Assembly (NCBI GenBank): GCA_964536565.1
Contig: CAZHXK010000037.1
Location: 1 to 12,643, forward strand
From: GCA-002688135 sp964536565
GTDB lineage: Bacteria; Patescibacteriota; Patescibacteriia; Magasanikbacterales; GCA-002688135
Direction: 5' to 3'
DNA: 12,643 nt
The first letter of the stretch is position 1; the number at the start of each line of letters is the position of its first letter. The notes beneath the pieces are model-generated. The model did not search any database, had not been told where the DNA came from, and saw nothing but the letters and a program-made list of their open reading frames with translations. The position numbers and the translations under genes were made by a program. Shown one piece after another: positions 6,188 through 12,643 of the stretch.

Positions 6188-6871
6188 TTAGATGTTTGTT
6201 TTGATGATGTTTTCGATTGCTCCCCATTGTGATGGTGAGTCTTGTGGTACGAAGATAATTGCTTCGTCTCCGATGTTTCCTTTGTAAAACGTAATTGATG
6301 CTTTGAGTACGAAATATGTTTTTCCGTCGACGTATACTCCGTACTGTTTTGTTTCTTGGTCTTGTACGATGTTTCCGCGAAGACGTGCTCGTTCTGTTGG
6401 ACCAATTTGTTTGAACACGTATGCTCCGAGTTTGGTGATGGTGAGTTTCATCAAATCTCCTTCTACTAATTTTGATTTTGATGCGTAGTTGGGTGGGATG
6501 GTGTACTGTTTTCCATCTGCGCCGATCATGTGTTGGCCATCGAATACTCCTTCGATGATGGTACCATCGATAGGTTCTGCGTCATCAAGACTGACTGGTC
6601 GGGTGATGAGGTTTGCAGGCATGAGTGTGTCATCATCCAAAAGCTTGGCAACATTTAAAAGTTTCTCGGAGATGTCTCTGAGTGCTTCGCGAACTACAGC
6701 CATTTTTCTATCTTCTGTTTTTGGTGGTGGAGCTGAGTCTACGTTCGATTGTGTTTCTTGTTCTTTGGTAGTTACGGCTTGAAAACCTGAAAAGGCAGCG
6801 CTACCGAGAATGTCTGTGATTTTAGAAAATTTTTCGTTTGGTTGTTTGTTTTCCATATGTTTTACGTGCAC
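6188..6871 (-). CDS. Conserved hypothetical protein (CPR-type)
   Basis: This 227-aa protein is of unknown function. I associate segments such as ADGKQYTIPPNYASKSKL (118-135), QIGPTERARLRG (155-166) and a C-terminal GDEAIIFVP (201-209) with uncharacterised Patescibacteria proteins; this is memory, not a search. Residues 1-55 look disordered (Gln/Thr/Pro-rich), 56-80 form a likely amphipathic helix, and the rest is beta-rich and could be a small barrel. No membrane segment or cysteine is seen. The start is ambiguous. GTG at 6871 has AAGG only 3 bases upstream, while ATG at 6856 begins MENKQ without a Shine-Dalgarno site. It is the first gene of the operon leading to the nucleotidyltransferase and dnaX. 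Its position before dnaX may hint at a housekeeping role, but no function is assigned. Confidence 0.82.
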   Translation of the reverse strand: MHVKHMENKQPNEKFSKITDILGSAAFSGFQAVTTKEQETQSNVDSAPPPKTEDRKMAVVREALRDISEKLLNVAKLLDDDTLMPANLITRPVSLDDAEPIDGTIIEGVFDGQHMIGADGKQYTIPPNYASKSKLVEGDLMKLTITKLGAYVFKQIGPTERARLRGNIVQDQETKQYGVYVDGKTYFVLKASITFYKGNIGDEAIIFVPQDSPSQWGAIENIIKTNI

Positions 6872-6929
6872 TTACCTTATCGAACCAAACTCTATTTGGC
6901 AAGACCTCTTTGAGGCTGCTATTAGTAAC

Positions 6930-6957
6930 AAAATATCCCCATTTCTGGGGATATTTT
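6930..6957 (-). terminator. Terminator after the NUDIX gene
   Basis: AAAATATCCCC (6930-6940) and GGGGATATTTT (6947-6957) form a perfect 11-bp hairpin with a 6-base loop. Its edge overlaps the NUDIX stop codon on the minus strand and it ends in ATATTTTGTT. It separates the ATPase/NUDIX operon from the dnaX operon. Confidence 0.8.
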
Positions 6958-7414
6958 ACGCGGTTTCTTTGTTGTACATAAGTTGCTTCAGTTCAGGCAT
7001 TATCTGGGGTATATACCATTCGACTGAGCTGTGTAGGGGACTGGGGAGTTGATGTAGCGAGAACCAACCAATGTCATCCATAGCTTCTGGTTCGTTGATA
7101 GAAACTTCGTCTTTGTTTACTTTGATGATGAAGGGGATTGCAAGCCAATGCGTTTTCTTTTCTTGTTGTGTTCGTATGATGGAAACTGGTTCTAATTTTT
7201 TTTCGATAGTACCCGCGCATCCATATTCCTCCATAATTTCTCTGAGCACTCCCTGTTCTGGATTTTCGCCGAACTCAAGTTGACCTGAACCGCAGTCCCA
7301 CCGATGGTTTTCATCGCGGCATGCAGCGCTACGTTTGTGCATCAAAAGATTCCCATCGCCATCATGATAATAAAATACGACGCAGATGCCTGTGTAGTCG
7401 ATTCCTGCTTTCAT
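6956..7414 (-). CDS. NUDIX hydrolase
   Basis: The 152-aa protein contains an intact Nudix box from Gly44 to Cys66 (GQLEFGENPEQGVLREIMEE followed by YGC) that fits Gx5Ex7REUxEExGU, with the metal-binding glutamates present. NUDIX enzymes cleave a nucleoside diphosphate linked to another group; typical roles are clearing oxidised or surplus nucleotides, but the substrate cannot be told from the motif. The start at 7414 is preferred over the longer frame to 7471. It has AAAGGA four bases upstream and begins one base after the stop of the preceding gene, whereas the longer form would read through the end of that gene. The two genes are therefore coupled in one transcript. The terminator at the stop ends the operon. 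Confidence 0.9.
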   Translation of the reverse strand: MKAGIDYTGICVVFYYHDGDGNLLMHKRSAACRDENHRWDCGSGQLEFGENPEQGVLREIMEEYGCAGTIEKKLEPVSIIRTQQEKKTHWLAIPFIIKVNKDEVSINEPEAMDDIGWFSLHQLPSPLHSSVEWYIPQIMPELKQLMYNKETA

Positions 7415-7415
7415 A

Positions 7416-10400
7416 CTATCCTTTATTTCGCGCCTTAATTTCTCGCTCAATAATTTCACGGTCTCGGCCATAGGTCAAACGAGAGATTTCTTTGAGTGCT
7501 ACTTGGAGTTCTCGGTCTGATTCTGGTGGGGGATATGCTGCAACATTGAATGGTCGAGCAGCAGCGTTATCAATCATGAGTTTTACATAGTAGTTATATG
7601 AAGCAACATTCATGAGATCAAACTGATTAAAGACGGGTTCAAATTCTTTTGCCATGAATTCAGCATCTTCAACACCAATACGATAACTGACTTTTGTTCC
7701 AACATTACCAAAGATCGCGTCTTTTACTGCGGGCATTTCCTCGAGCTGCCCGATGTATTGATGAGCGACGTTGAGGATGAGTCGATACTTTCGCGCCTCG
7801 GCAAGAATAGTTGCGATGGTGTCTGTGAGATAGTTTTGGAACTCATCGATATATACATAGAAATCCTGTCGTTCTTCTTCGGGGGTATCGACACGAGCGA
7901 GTGCAGCTTGGAGGATTTTACCGATCAGAATGAGGCCGATGAGGTTAGAGTTCTTTTCGCCAAGCTTACCTTTTGAAAGATTGATAAGAAGAATTTTCTT
8001 ATTATCCATGATGTCTCGGAAATCCAGTGATGATTTTTGCTGACCGATAATCGGACGCATGATGTCGTTTGAGATGAATTGGTTGAGCTTTGAAGTGATG
8101 TAGGGGACCATGTTTTGAAGGGATGCTTCACCACCGGCCTTTCCGGCTTCTTTGATCCAAAAATCCGAGACTTGTTTGTTGTCGCATTTACTAAGTTTAA
8201 AGTTGCGGAATTCTTCGTCGGCAAGAACCTGTGAAATTTCCATGATCGTGTTTCCCGATTCTGGATGGGACATGTTCAGGAGAATGGCATTTCTTAGGTA
8301 TGTTTCAAACATCGGACCACCAGTCTCCTTAAGATTATACATGCGATCCAGAATGTTGTAGAACTCGTTAATGACAAATGTTTTCTGTTGTGGATGTGCT
8401 GGGTCGAATTCGAGCATGTTGAGTCCGATTGGGCGTTCAGTGTCTGCGGGATCAAAATAAACAACATCATCGATACGAGATGGTGGGATGGTTCCAATAA
8501 CAGCATCGGCTAAGTCTCCGTGTGGGTCCATGATACAAAAGCCATTGCCTAGCTGTGCATCACGCGATGCCATGTTTGAAAGAAGTGTGGATTTACCTGT
8601 ACCAGTCATTCCGATGGCATACAGATGTCGTCGGCGATCTTTCACTTTCATGCGAACCTCAGTTCGTTTGCGACGATACATGTTAAAGCCAATTTCAATA
8701 CCTTCTGTGGGTGCGTTTTCTGGAGGCGGAGCTGAACGGGATGTGAGCCATTTAATGTTACTGATTTCCATGTATGGCGTAGGGAGATGCCAGAGACTCG
8801 CCATTTCTTCTGTGTTCACGAGAATGTTTTGTTTTTTATCAAATTTCCTATAAATAAACTGTTCAATGAGTTTTGCTGGTTTCGATGGAACGTGCGCTTT
8901 AAACGAATTTCCGAATTGGTACATGTTGTATTGGCTGTAACCAGAGAGTACGTTTTTTAAGATGATTTGAGCTGCTCCGTCTTGAGGTGCAGAAACAATA
9001 ATGCGAGCATTGCAATCAAGTCCTGCGCGTGATTGTTTCTCATCAATTTTTTTGATGAGCTCTTGTTCCATTTGTGTTGGTTGGTGAGGGGGTTTGACTT
9101 CGCCTTTGTTCATTTCGCCGCCTGTGCCTAATGCAACGGTAGTAGAGATGGCACCAACGATGCCTGATGATTCTTTTTTCCCTTCAGCTAGGTCTTTTCC
9201 AGCTTTTTTTGATGCTCCGCGCCATTCCTTTTTTGCGGATCGCACGACGTATTGAATAGCAACGCCGGCATTATCACCAATTTTTGTAAGTGGATTTAAT
9301 AAACCGTTGAGTGGATCGGTTTCAGTCTGTTGATATGTTTTGAAAGGGTATGAGTATGGTTTAGTGAATTGGAGTGTTGCACCAATCACGACATCCTTTG
9401 GTTTAAAAAAATTGTAATCGTCTGCTTCATCGATCTGCATGCTGGGGTATTGAGCTTGTAGTTGCTGTTCGATTTGTGAGCGGTATCGTTTAGGTACTGC
9501 CATGTAAAAATAGATGAGGCCATCTTGTGCGACAATTTCAAAAGAGATTTGGTCTGATCTACCAAAAAACCACGCCATGATGCCGCGTTGTGCTTTGAGC
9601 CCGCCGATGGTTGATAGAAATGATTCTCCGGTTGCGATTTGTGCGCGGATTTGTTCGATGCTCGCGTCTCCTGTCTTATCCTTGAGTTGCTGTTCCTTTG
9701 GGATAGATAGTTGGAGTGTCGTGAGGTGTGCATCAGGTCCGAAATCGTGTTTTGAGCGTAGGAGCCATCGGATATATATGAGCAGTGATATGACAGCGAT
9801 GAGCGCAAGAACACTGACGCTGATAATGACGACGAGATCAGAACCTACTGCGCTGCCTGTGCTTATTGGTGTCCCTGCGGCGCTTGGTTGAGAGAAGAGA
9901 TCTGCTTGTGCGAGCATAACACCAAATAATCCGGGGTGACCTTTTTCTTCTTCGTGGTCGCGGATGATTTCATCAGCTCGAAGTTTTGCTTCTTTTTGCA
10001 GAAAGAATTTATTAACGCCAGGAATGAGTTTGAGCCATCCTGTGATGAGCGTAACGAATTTTTTGAATGACACTTTTCCCTTGTCGAGCATGTTTGCGAT
10101 TTCGTGAGATACTTTTTCTCCTTCTGCTTGAAACCGCTGTTGCTCTTGTGGGTTCATTGCTTGATAGTATTCATCCAAATCTTTCGACAAAATCCCTTCG
10201 ACTTTATTGAAGGTTTCATCACCGAGTGCTGGTGTTTCAACTGTTGGAAGTGCAGTTGTCTGGATGGCTGGTGCTTGTGTTTCGGTTTGTGCTTTTGGTT
10301 GTTCTTGTTGTTCGGGAGCTTGGGGAATGTTCGGAGTGGACTCTTGTGTTGCTTTTTTCGGTGGTTGTTCTGAGGAAATGAGATTGGGTGATTCTGGCAT
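7416..10400 (-). CDS. VirD4/TraD-like type IV secretion coupling ATPase, membrane-anchored
   Basis: The 994-aa protein begins with a disordered Pro/Gln-rich stretch (1-58). A conserved-looking cytoplasmic segment follows (about 60-155, including GWLKLIPGVNKFFLQKEAKL), then one strong membrane helix (188-214). Residues 225-555 form a mixed domain with no motif I can name. The ATPase core has Walker A GMTGTGKST (597-605), MDPHGD (624-629) and Walker B YVYIDEFQNY (848-857), in a context like the TraG/TraD TraM-recognition domain. Such ATPases pump DNA or bring substrates to secretion channels; HerA/DUF87 helicases are relatives. No other conjugation or secretion gene is in the window, so its partner machinery is unknown. 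The N-terminal segment resembles, in my memory, stand-alone CPR proteins, so a fusion is possible. The start lacks a Shine-Dalgarno site. Confidence 0.85.
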   Translation of the reverse strand: MPESPNLISSEQPPKKATQESTPNIPQAPEQQEQPKAQTETQAPAIQTTALPTVETPALGDETFNKVEGILSKDLDEYYQAMNPQEQQRFQAEGEKVSHEIANMLDKGKVSFKKFVTLITGWLKLIPGVNKFFLQKEAKLRADEIIRDHEEEKGHPGLFGVMLAQADLFSQPSAAGTPISTGSAVGSDLVVIISVSVLALIAVISLLIYIRWLLRSKHDFGPDAHLTTLQLSIPKEQQLKDKTGDASIEQIRAQIATGESFLSTIGGLKAQRGIMAWFFGRSDQISFEIVAQDGLIYFYMAVPKRYRSQIEQQLQAQYPSMQIDEADDYNFFKPKDVVIGATLQFTKPYSYPFKTYQQTETDPLNGLLNPLTKIGDNAGVAIQYVVRSAKKEWRGASKKAGKDLAEGKKESSGIVGAISTTVALGTGGEMNKGEVKPPHQPTQMEQELIKKIDEKQSRAGLDCNARIIVSAPQDGAAQIILKNVLSGYSQYNMYQFGNSFKAHVPSKPAKLIEQFIYRKFDKKQNILVNTEEMASLWHLPTPYMEISNIKWLTSRSAPPPENAPTEGIEIGFNMYRRKRTEVRMKVKDRRRHLYAIGMTGTGKSTLLSNMASRDAQLGNGFCIMDPHGDLADAVIGTIPPSRIDDVVYFDPADTERPIGLNMLEFDPAHPQQKTFVINEFYNILDRMYNLKETGGPMFETYLRNAILLNMSHPESGNTIMEISQVLADEEFRNFKLSKCDNKQVSDFWIKEAGKAGGEASLQNMVPYITSKLNQFISNDIMRPIIGQQKSSLDFRDIMDNKKILLINLSKGKLGEKNSNLIGLILIGKILQAALARVDTPEEERQDFYVYIDEFQNYLTDTIATILAEARKYRLILNVAHQYIGQLEEMPAVKDAIFGNVGTKVSYRIGVEDAEFMAKEFEPVFNQFDLMNVASYNYYVKLMIDNAAARPFNVAAYPPPESDRELQVALKEISRLTYGRDREIIEREIKARNKG
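7419..7424 (-). promoter_or_regulatory. Shine-Dalgarno site that sets the NUDIX start
   Basis: AAAGGA on the minus strand lies within the last codons of the ATPase gene, 4 bases before the NUDIX ATG at 7414. It supports the short 152-aa form. Confidence 0.65.
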
Positions 10401-10408
10401 ATTTTTAA

Positions 10409-10434
10409 GGGTGTAGGGTTGAGGGTGTAGGGTT
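10409..10434 (+). repeat. Telomere-like direct repeat and G-quadruplex motif
   Basis: GGGTGTAGGGTT occurs twice, at 10409-10420 and 10423-10434, with a 14-base period. The plus strand has four GGG tracts (10409-10432) separated by exactly four bases each, the canonical G3-N4 quadruplex pattern. It lies just upstream of the minus-strand ATPase start, so that transcript carries the C-rich version in its leader. Confidence 0.75.
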
Positions 10435-10458
10435 TAGAGATTGTCTAGGTTTGTTCAC

Positions 10459-10467
10459 AGTATATCA
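10459..10467 (-). promoter_or_regulatory. Extended -10 promoter for the VirD4-like/NUDIX operon
   Basis: The minus strand reads TGATATACT, a TGn-extended -10 with TATACT (10464-10459). No good -35 is seen at 17 bases. It would give a leader of about 50 bases holding the C-rich repeat. It is back to back with the corA promoter. Confidence 0.5.
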
Positions 10468-10477
10468 TACTTTAGTG

Positions 10478-10486
10478 TGCTATAAT
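10478..10486 (+). promoter_or_regulatory. Extended -10 promoter for the corA-like gene
   Basis: TGCTATAAT is a perfect TGn-TATAAT extended -10 box. Transcription should start about 7 bases past 10486, essentially at the ATG at 10495, so the mRNA is probably leaderless. Confidence 0.7.
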
Positions 10487-10494
10487 AAGTGACT

Positions 10495-11448
10495 ATGCCA
10501 CCAAGGAGGAAGCAGAAGCAGCAATCAAAACTCAAAACAATTGAGTCGTTAACCAACGGTGATTTTAGTTGGGTGAATGTGAAGGCGACAACTGCTAAAG
10601 AAATGCAAGAACTAAAAAAACAGTTCGCTTTTGATGATGCGGATTTAGCTTCTGCATTACCGCCAACACAGCGTCCGCAAATAGTTGAGCGAGATGGTTA
10701 TTTGTTTGTGATCATGATGTTTCCAACGTATAATCGTGTTACCGGTGTCATGCATCGCACAGAAGTGGACTTCTTTTTGGGAAAGAACTACGTTGTTACA
10801 GTTCATCAGAATAAATTGGAATCCATTAAAGAGTACTTTACTAATTGTGCTGATTCCACATTTCCTGTGTGTGTTGATGGTGAGGCTGGTCAGGTGATGT
10901 ATCGGATTTTGGCGCATCTGCTTGATGGAATTCAGGAAATGATGGTTCATATCGGAAATGATATCGATAACATGCATGGTCAGGTGATTGCAGGAGGGCA
11001 TCGATCAGAAACTATTGCTGAAATCTTGCGCATTAAGATGAATGTTTCAACGTTTCGATCTGCTGTACAATCGCATAAACGCTTGATTAGTAAACTGACG
11101 GCATATGGTACAGCGAATATGGCATGGAAAGATTTTGATCGTGCAATGCTGGAACTAAAGGAAGATGCAAAAGAGAATTGGGATTTAACACAGAATTATC
11201 AAGATACTATTAGCAGTATTCACGACGCGTTTGCGAGTGATGTAAATGTGAAGACGGGGGAGATTATGAAGTTGTTGACGATGTTAACGGCGATGATGTT
11301 GCCTCTGTCGCTGGTGACAACGACGTTTGCGATGGATTTAGAAGGGCTGCCATTTCGGGGACCGGGTGGATTTTGGATTGTGTTTGGAGGGATGTGGGTT
11401 TTGGCGGTGTTGTCGTATTGGTTTTACATTAATAAGAAGTGGCTTTGA
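10495..11448 (+). CDS. corA: CorA-family divalent cation transporter with AMD in place of GMN
   Basis: The 317-aa protein has the CorA plan: a cytoplasmic alpha/beta domain (about 1-125), a long helical stalk (about 126-255) and two C-terminal membrane helices (about 258-278 and 291-311). CorA pentamers conduct Mg2+ or related cations. The loop after the first membrane helix should read GMN, the selectivity filter, but here residues 279-281 are Ala-Met-Asp, followed by EGLPF. Both the Gly and the Asn are changed, so cation choice or transport itself is uncertain. ATG at 10495 is preferred to GTG at 10489 because the extended -10 ends at 10486 and transcription should begin near 10493, making the message leaderless. 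AAGGAGG just inside the gene comes from its Arg codons and precedes no start. The gene is divergent from the ATPase operon. Confidence 0.85.
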   Translation: MPPRRKQKQQSKLKTIESLTNGDFSWVNVKATTAKEMQELKKQFAFDDADLASALPPTQRPQIVERDGYLFVIMMFPTYNRVTGVMHRTEVDFFLGKNYVVTVHQNKLESIKEYFTNCADSTFPVCVDGEAGQVMYRILAHLLDGIQEMMVHIGNDIDNMHGQVIAGGHRSETIAEILRIKMNVSTFRSAVQSHKRLISKLTAYGTANMAWKDFDRAMLELKEDAKENWDLTQNYQDTISSIHDAFASDVNVKTGEIMKLLTMLTAMMLPLSLVTTTFAMDLEGLPFRGPGGFWIVFGGMWVLAVLSYWFYINKKWL

Positions 11449-11567
11449 GACTCGCGAAATGAGCGGATCGCGCCTGCTTTCATTCGTTTCTTATTCGACG
11501 TACGTCTAGTACGCCTCATTTCGTCACTCAGTCCAAGCAGGCACACTCCATCTCATTTGGCGAGTCT
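11448..11567. repeat. 120-base nested inverted repeat after corA
   Basis: AGACTCGCGAAATGAG (11448-11463) and CTCATTTGGCGAGTCT (11552-11567) are 16-bp inverted ends with one mismatch. Inside, GCCTGCTT (11472-11479) pairs with AAGCAGGC (11535-11542), and CGTAC-GTCTA-GTACG forms a small apical hairpin (11499-11513). CTCATTTCG at 11515-11523 is another partner for the left arm. The left end coincides with the last base of the corA stop codon. There is no T run, so it is not a standard terminator. Family unknown; compatible with a palindromic intergenic repeat or structured RNA. Confidence 0.65.
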
Positions 11568-11598
11568 GTCTTCGTGGAATATTTGTCGTAATAAAATT

Positions 11599-11619
11599 GT
11601 CATCCTTCTAATGCGACGA
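11599..11619 (+). repeat. Degenerate extra copy of the element's left repeat
   Basis: GTCATCCT recurs 24 bases before the left terminal repeat of the GIY-YIG element. The following AATGCGACGA resembles AATGCGGGGA of that repeat with one gap. It looks like a decayed or second insertion of the same palindrome. Confidence 0.4.
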
Positions 11620-11956
11620 AGTGTCATCCTCGCGAATGCGGGGATCCAGCTTATGTATTACGTATATATCGTGACCAGTAAACGGAACGGTACATTGTAT
11701 ATTGGCGTAACAAATGACATTGCGCGCAGAGCAAAAGAACATAAGGAAAAAACAGTAAGAGGGTTTACGCAAAAATATGGATTGGATCGCGTCGTCTATC
11801 TAGAAGAATATGTGCACGTCGGCCAGGCTATAGCAAGAGAAAAAGCAATGAAGAAGTGGAATCGGAAATGGAAATTAAATACAATTGAGGGGGTGAATCC
11901 TGAGTGGAAAGATTTGGTTTATGAGTCAGGATTTCCGCATTTGCGGGAATGACACT
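11620..11956 (+). mobile_element. Palindrome-flanked GIY-YIG element (337 bases)
   Basis: The left end (11620-11647, AGTGTCATCCTCGCGAATGC onward) and the reverse complement of the right end (11929-11956) agree at about 23 of 28 bases. Each end is itself a hairpin: ATCCTCGC-GAAT-GCGGGGAT and ATTTCCGC-ATTT-GCGGGAAT. Between them is only the GIY-YIG gene, whose stop codon lies in the right repeat. Repeats of this GTCATTCCCGC-type are widespread in bacterial genomes, and I recall them bordering small GIY-YIG genes. That this is a mobile unit is inference. No clear target duplication is visible. Confidence 0.6.
11653..11952 (+). CDS. GIY-YIG nuclease family protein
   Basis: The 99-aa protein is a stand-alone GIY-YIG domain of the small YhbQ/UPF0213-like type. 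The first strand reads YYVYI (2-6) and the second TLYIGV (14-19). Arg25/Arg26 and His30 follow in DIARRAKEHK, and the metal-binding Glu is probably Glu63 in AREKAMKKW, with NPEW at 82-85. The catalytic set looks complete, so it could cut DNA, but the biological target of this subgroup is not established. ATG at 11653 is chosen because the domain begins there; the longer frame to 11557 only translates the palindromic repeat. GGGGA eight bases upstream, from the repeat's hairpin, may act as a weak Shine-Dalgarno site. The last eight residues (SGFPHLRE) and the stop are encoded by the right terminal repeat. It lies between corA and the convergent cysS. Confidence 0.88.
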   Translation: MYYVYIVTSKRNGTLYIGVTNDIARRAKEHKEKTVRGFTQKYGLDRVVYLEEYVHVGQAIAREKAMKKWNRKWKLNTIEGVNPEWKDLVYESGFPHLRE

Positions 11957-11974
11957 AAAGAGATGTACGAATAT

Positions 11975-12002
11975 AAAAAACCGCCTGTCATGGCGGTTTT
12001 TT
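11975..12002. terminator. Bidirectional terminator between the GIY-YIG element and cysS
   Basis: AAAAAACCGCC (11975-11985) pairs perfectly with GGCGGTTTTTT (11992-12002) around a 6-base loop. The A and T runs on both sides serve the plus-strand GIY-YIG gene and the minus-strand cysS gene, whose stop is 12 bases away. Confidence 0.85.
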
Positions 12003-12013
12003 GTTTCAGGGTT

Positions 12014-12643
12014 CTATTTCTCTAATATCTCGAATCCGTCGGGTGTGTCTTCTACGATGTACCCGGCGTTTTCTATTTCGATGCGGAGTTCATCTGCAGC
12101 TGTAAAATTTCTGTTTTCTCGTGCAGCTTTTCGGTCGGAGGCAAGTTGTGTGATTTTATCTGGTACTTCAAGTGGGATGGCAATCCATTGGTCGAGTTTT
12201 AATCCGAGGACGTGATTCATGCTGAGGAGTGTTGCGGATTTTAATTCTGATGGATGATCCGACTTGATGATTTCCCACATAAGCGCGAGTGCTTGTGGGG
12301 TGTTGATGTCGTCTTCTAGTTTTTCTTTGAACTGTGTCAGCCATTTTTCGTCGACATAAGATGGTTTATTCCATGAACGTACTTCGTCTCGGATATTGTG
12401 AAGTGCGTTTTGTGCGGCTTCGAGTGCTTCTGTCGTGAAGGTTAAAGGAGAGCGATAATGTGTATTTAAGATGAGGTATCGATAGGCGAGGGGGTCGAAT
12501 CCTTGTTCTGCTAAAGAGGTGAGTGTGACACCTGTCCCTTTTGATTTCGCCATTTTTTCATCTGCAAGAACGACAAATTCGCCATGTACCCACCAGTTTA
12601 CAAATGGTTCGTTGGTTGCCGCTACGGTTTGTGCAATTTCGTT
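12014..12643 (-). CDS. cysS: Cysteinyl-tRNA synthetase, C-terminal part (start outside window)
   Basis: The minus-strand frame is open to the right edge, giving the last 209 residues. The enzyme charges tRNA-Cys with cysteine using ATP. Visible landmarks are NEIAQTVAAT, the tail of the catalytic domain, then FVNWWVHGEF and the KMSKS-type loop as KMAKS (residues 30-34 of this fragment). RYLILNTHYRSPLTF is the start of the helical DALR region. The C-terminal end is ADELRIEIENAGYIVEDTPD, very like the usual CysRS ending. The methionine of the KMAKS loop (12553) is internal, not a start. The second KMSKS residue is Ala rather than Ser, the only odd point. A bidirectional terminator follows the stop. 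Confidence 0.95.
   Translation of the reverse strand, partial: NEIAQTVAATNEPFVNWWVHGEFVVLADEKMAKSKGTGVTLTSLAEQGFDPLAYRYLILNTHYRSPLTFTTEALEAAQNALHNIRDEVRSWNKPSYVDEKWLTQFKEKLEDDINTPQALALMWEIIKSDHPSELKSATLLSMNHVLGLKLDQWIAIPLEVPDKITQLASDRKAARENRNFTAADELRIEIENAGYIVEDTPDGFEILEK

Noticed and set aside
6186..6227. 14-residue longer start for the nucleotidyltransferase
   Set aside because: It overlaps the end of the upstream gene and adds only low-complexity sequence before the standard first strand.
7415..7471. 19-residue longer start for the NUDIX protein
   Set aside because: It overlaps the ATPase gene, whereas the start at 7414 has a Shine-Dalgarno site and a one-base gap.
11557..11652. N-terminal extension of the GIY-YIG protein
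   Set aside because: The extra 32 residues translate the palindromic repeat and flank; the domain begins at the ATG at 11653.
1..12643. CRISPR array or alternative genetic code
   Set aside because: No regularly spaced repeat array was seen, and TGA ends several well-supported genes at the expected place.

Overview
The window looks like chromosome from a Patescibacterium (Candidate Phyla Radiation, probably Parcubacteria-like). This is inferred from gene content: a long VirD4/TraD-like ATPase with a CPR-type N-terminal segment, a conserved CPR-type hypothetical protein, scarce Shine-Dalgarno sites, a tRNA without encoded CCA, and dense packing. TGA is used as a stop, so the SR1/Gracilibacteria code does not apply. 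No 16S marker is present, so the lineage is a judgement from protein resemblance.

Layout, left to right. Plus strand: the C-terminal part of a CNNM/CBS membrane protein, then an UppP-like undecaprenyl-diphosphatase 2 bases later, ending at a terminator. Minus strand: a single DUF4419 gene with its own promoter, Shine-Dalgarno site and terminator, then a small Gly/Asn-rich ORF. Next comes an intact tRNA-Gln(CUG) with a very strong terminator. Upstream of it in the direction of transcription lies a second, nearly identical tRNA-Gln copy broken by two insertions. One of these is a 161-base piece with 19-bp inverted ends.

A minus-strand operon follows (hypothetical gene, then LicC/IPCT-like nucleotidyltransferase, then dnaX), running into the tRNA region. 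A second minus-strand operon pairs the 994-aa VirD4/TraD-like ATPase with a NUDIX hydrolase and ends in a perfect hairpin. A divergent intergenic region carries two extended -10 promoters and a telomere-like G-quadruplex motif. It also drives a CorA-family gene that appears leaderless and whose GMN signature reads AMD.

The right end holds accessory DNA. There is a 120-base nested inverted repeat abutting the corA stop, then a 337-base element made of a GIY-YIG endonuclease gene between 28-bp terminal inverted repeats. After a shared bidirectional terminator comes the C-terminal part of cysteinyl-tRNA synthetase.

The most unusual items are the split tRNA-Gln copy with its MITE-like insert, the palindrome-flanked GIY-YIG element, and substituted signature residues in CorA and UppP. 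No CRISPR array, rRNA or classical insertion sequence was seen.
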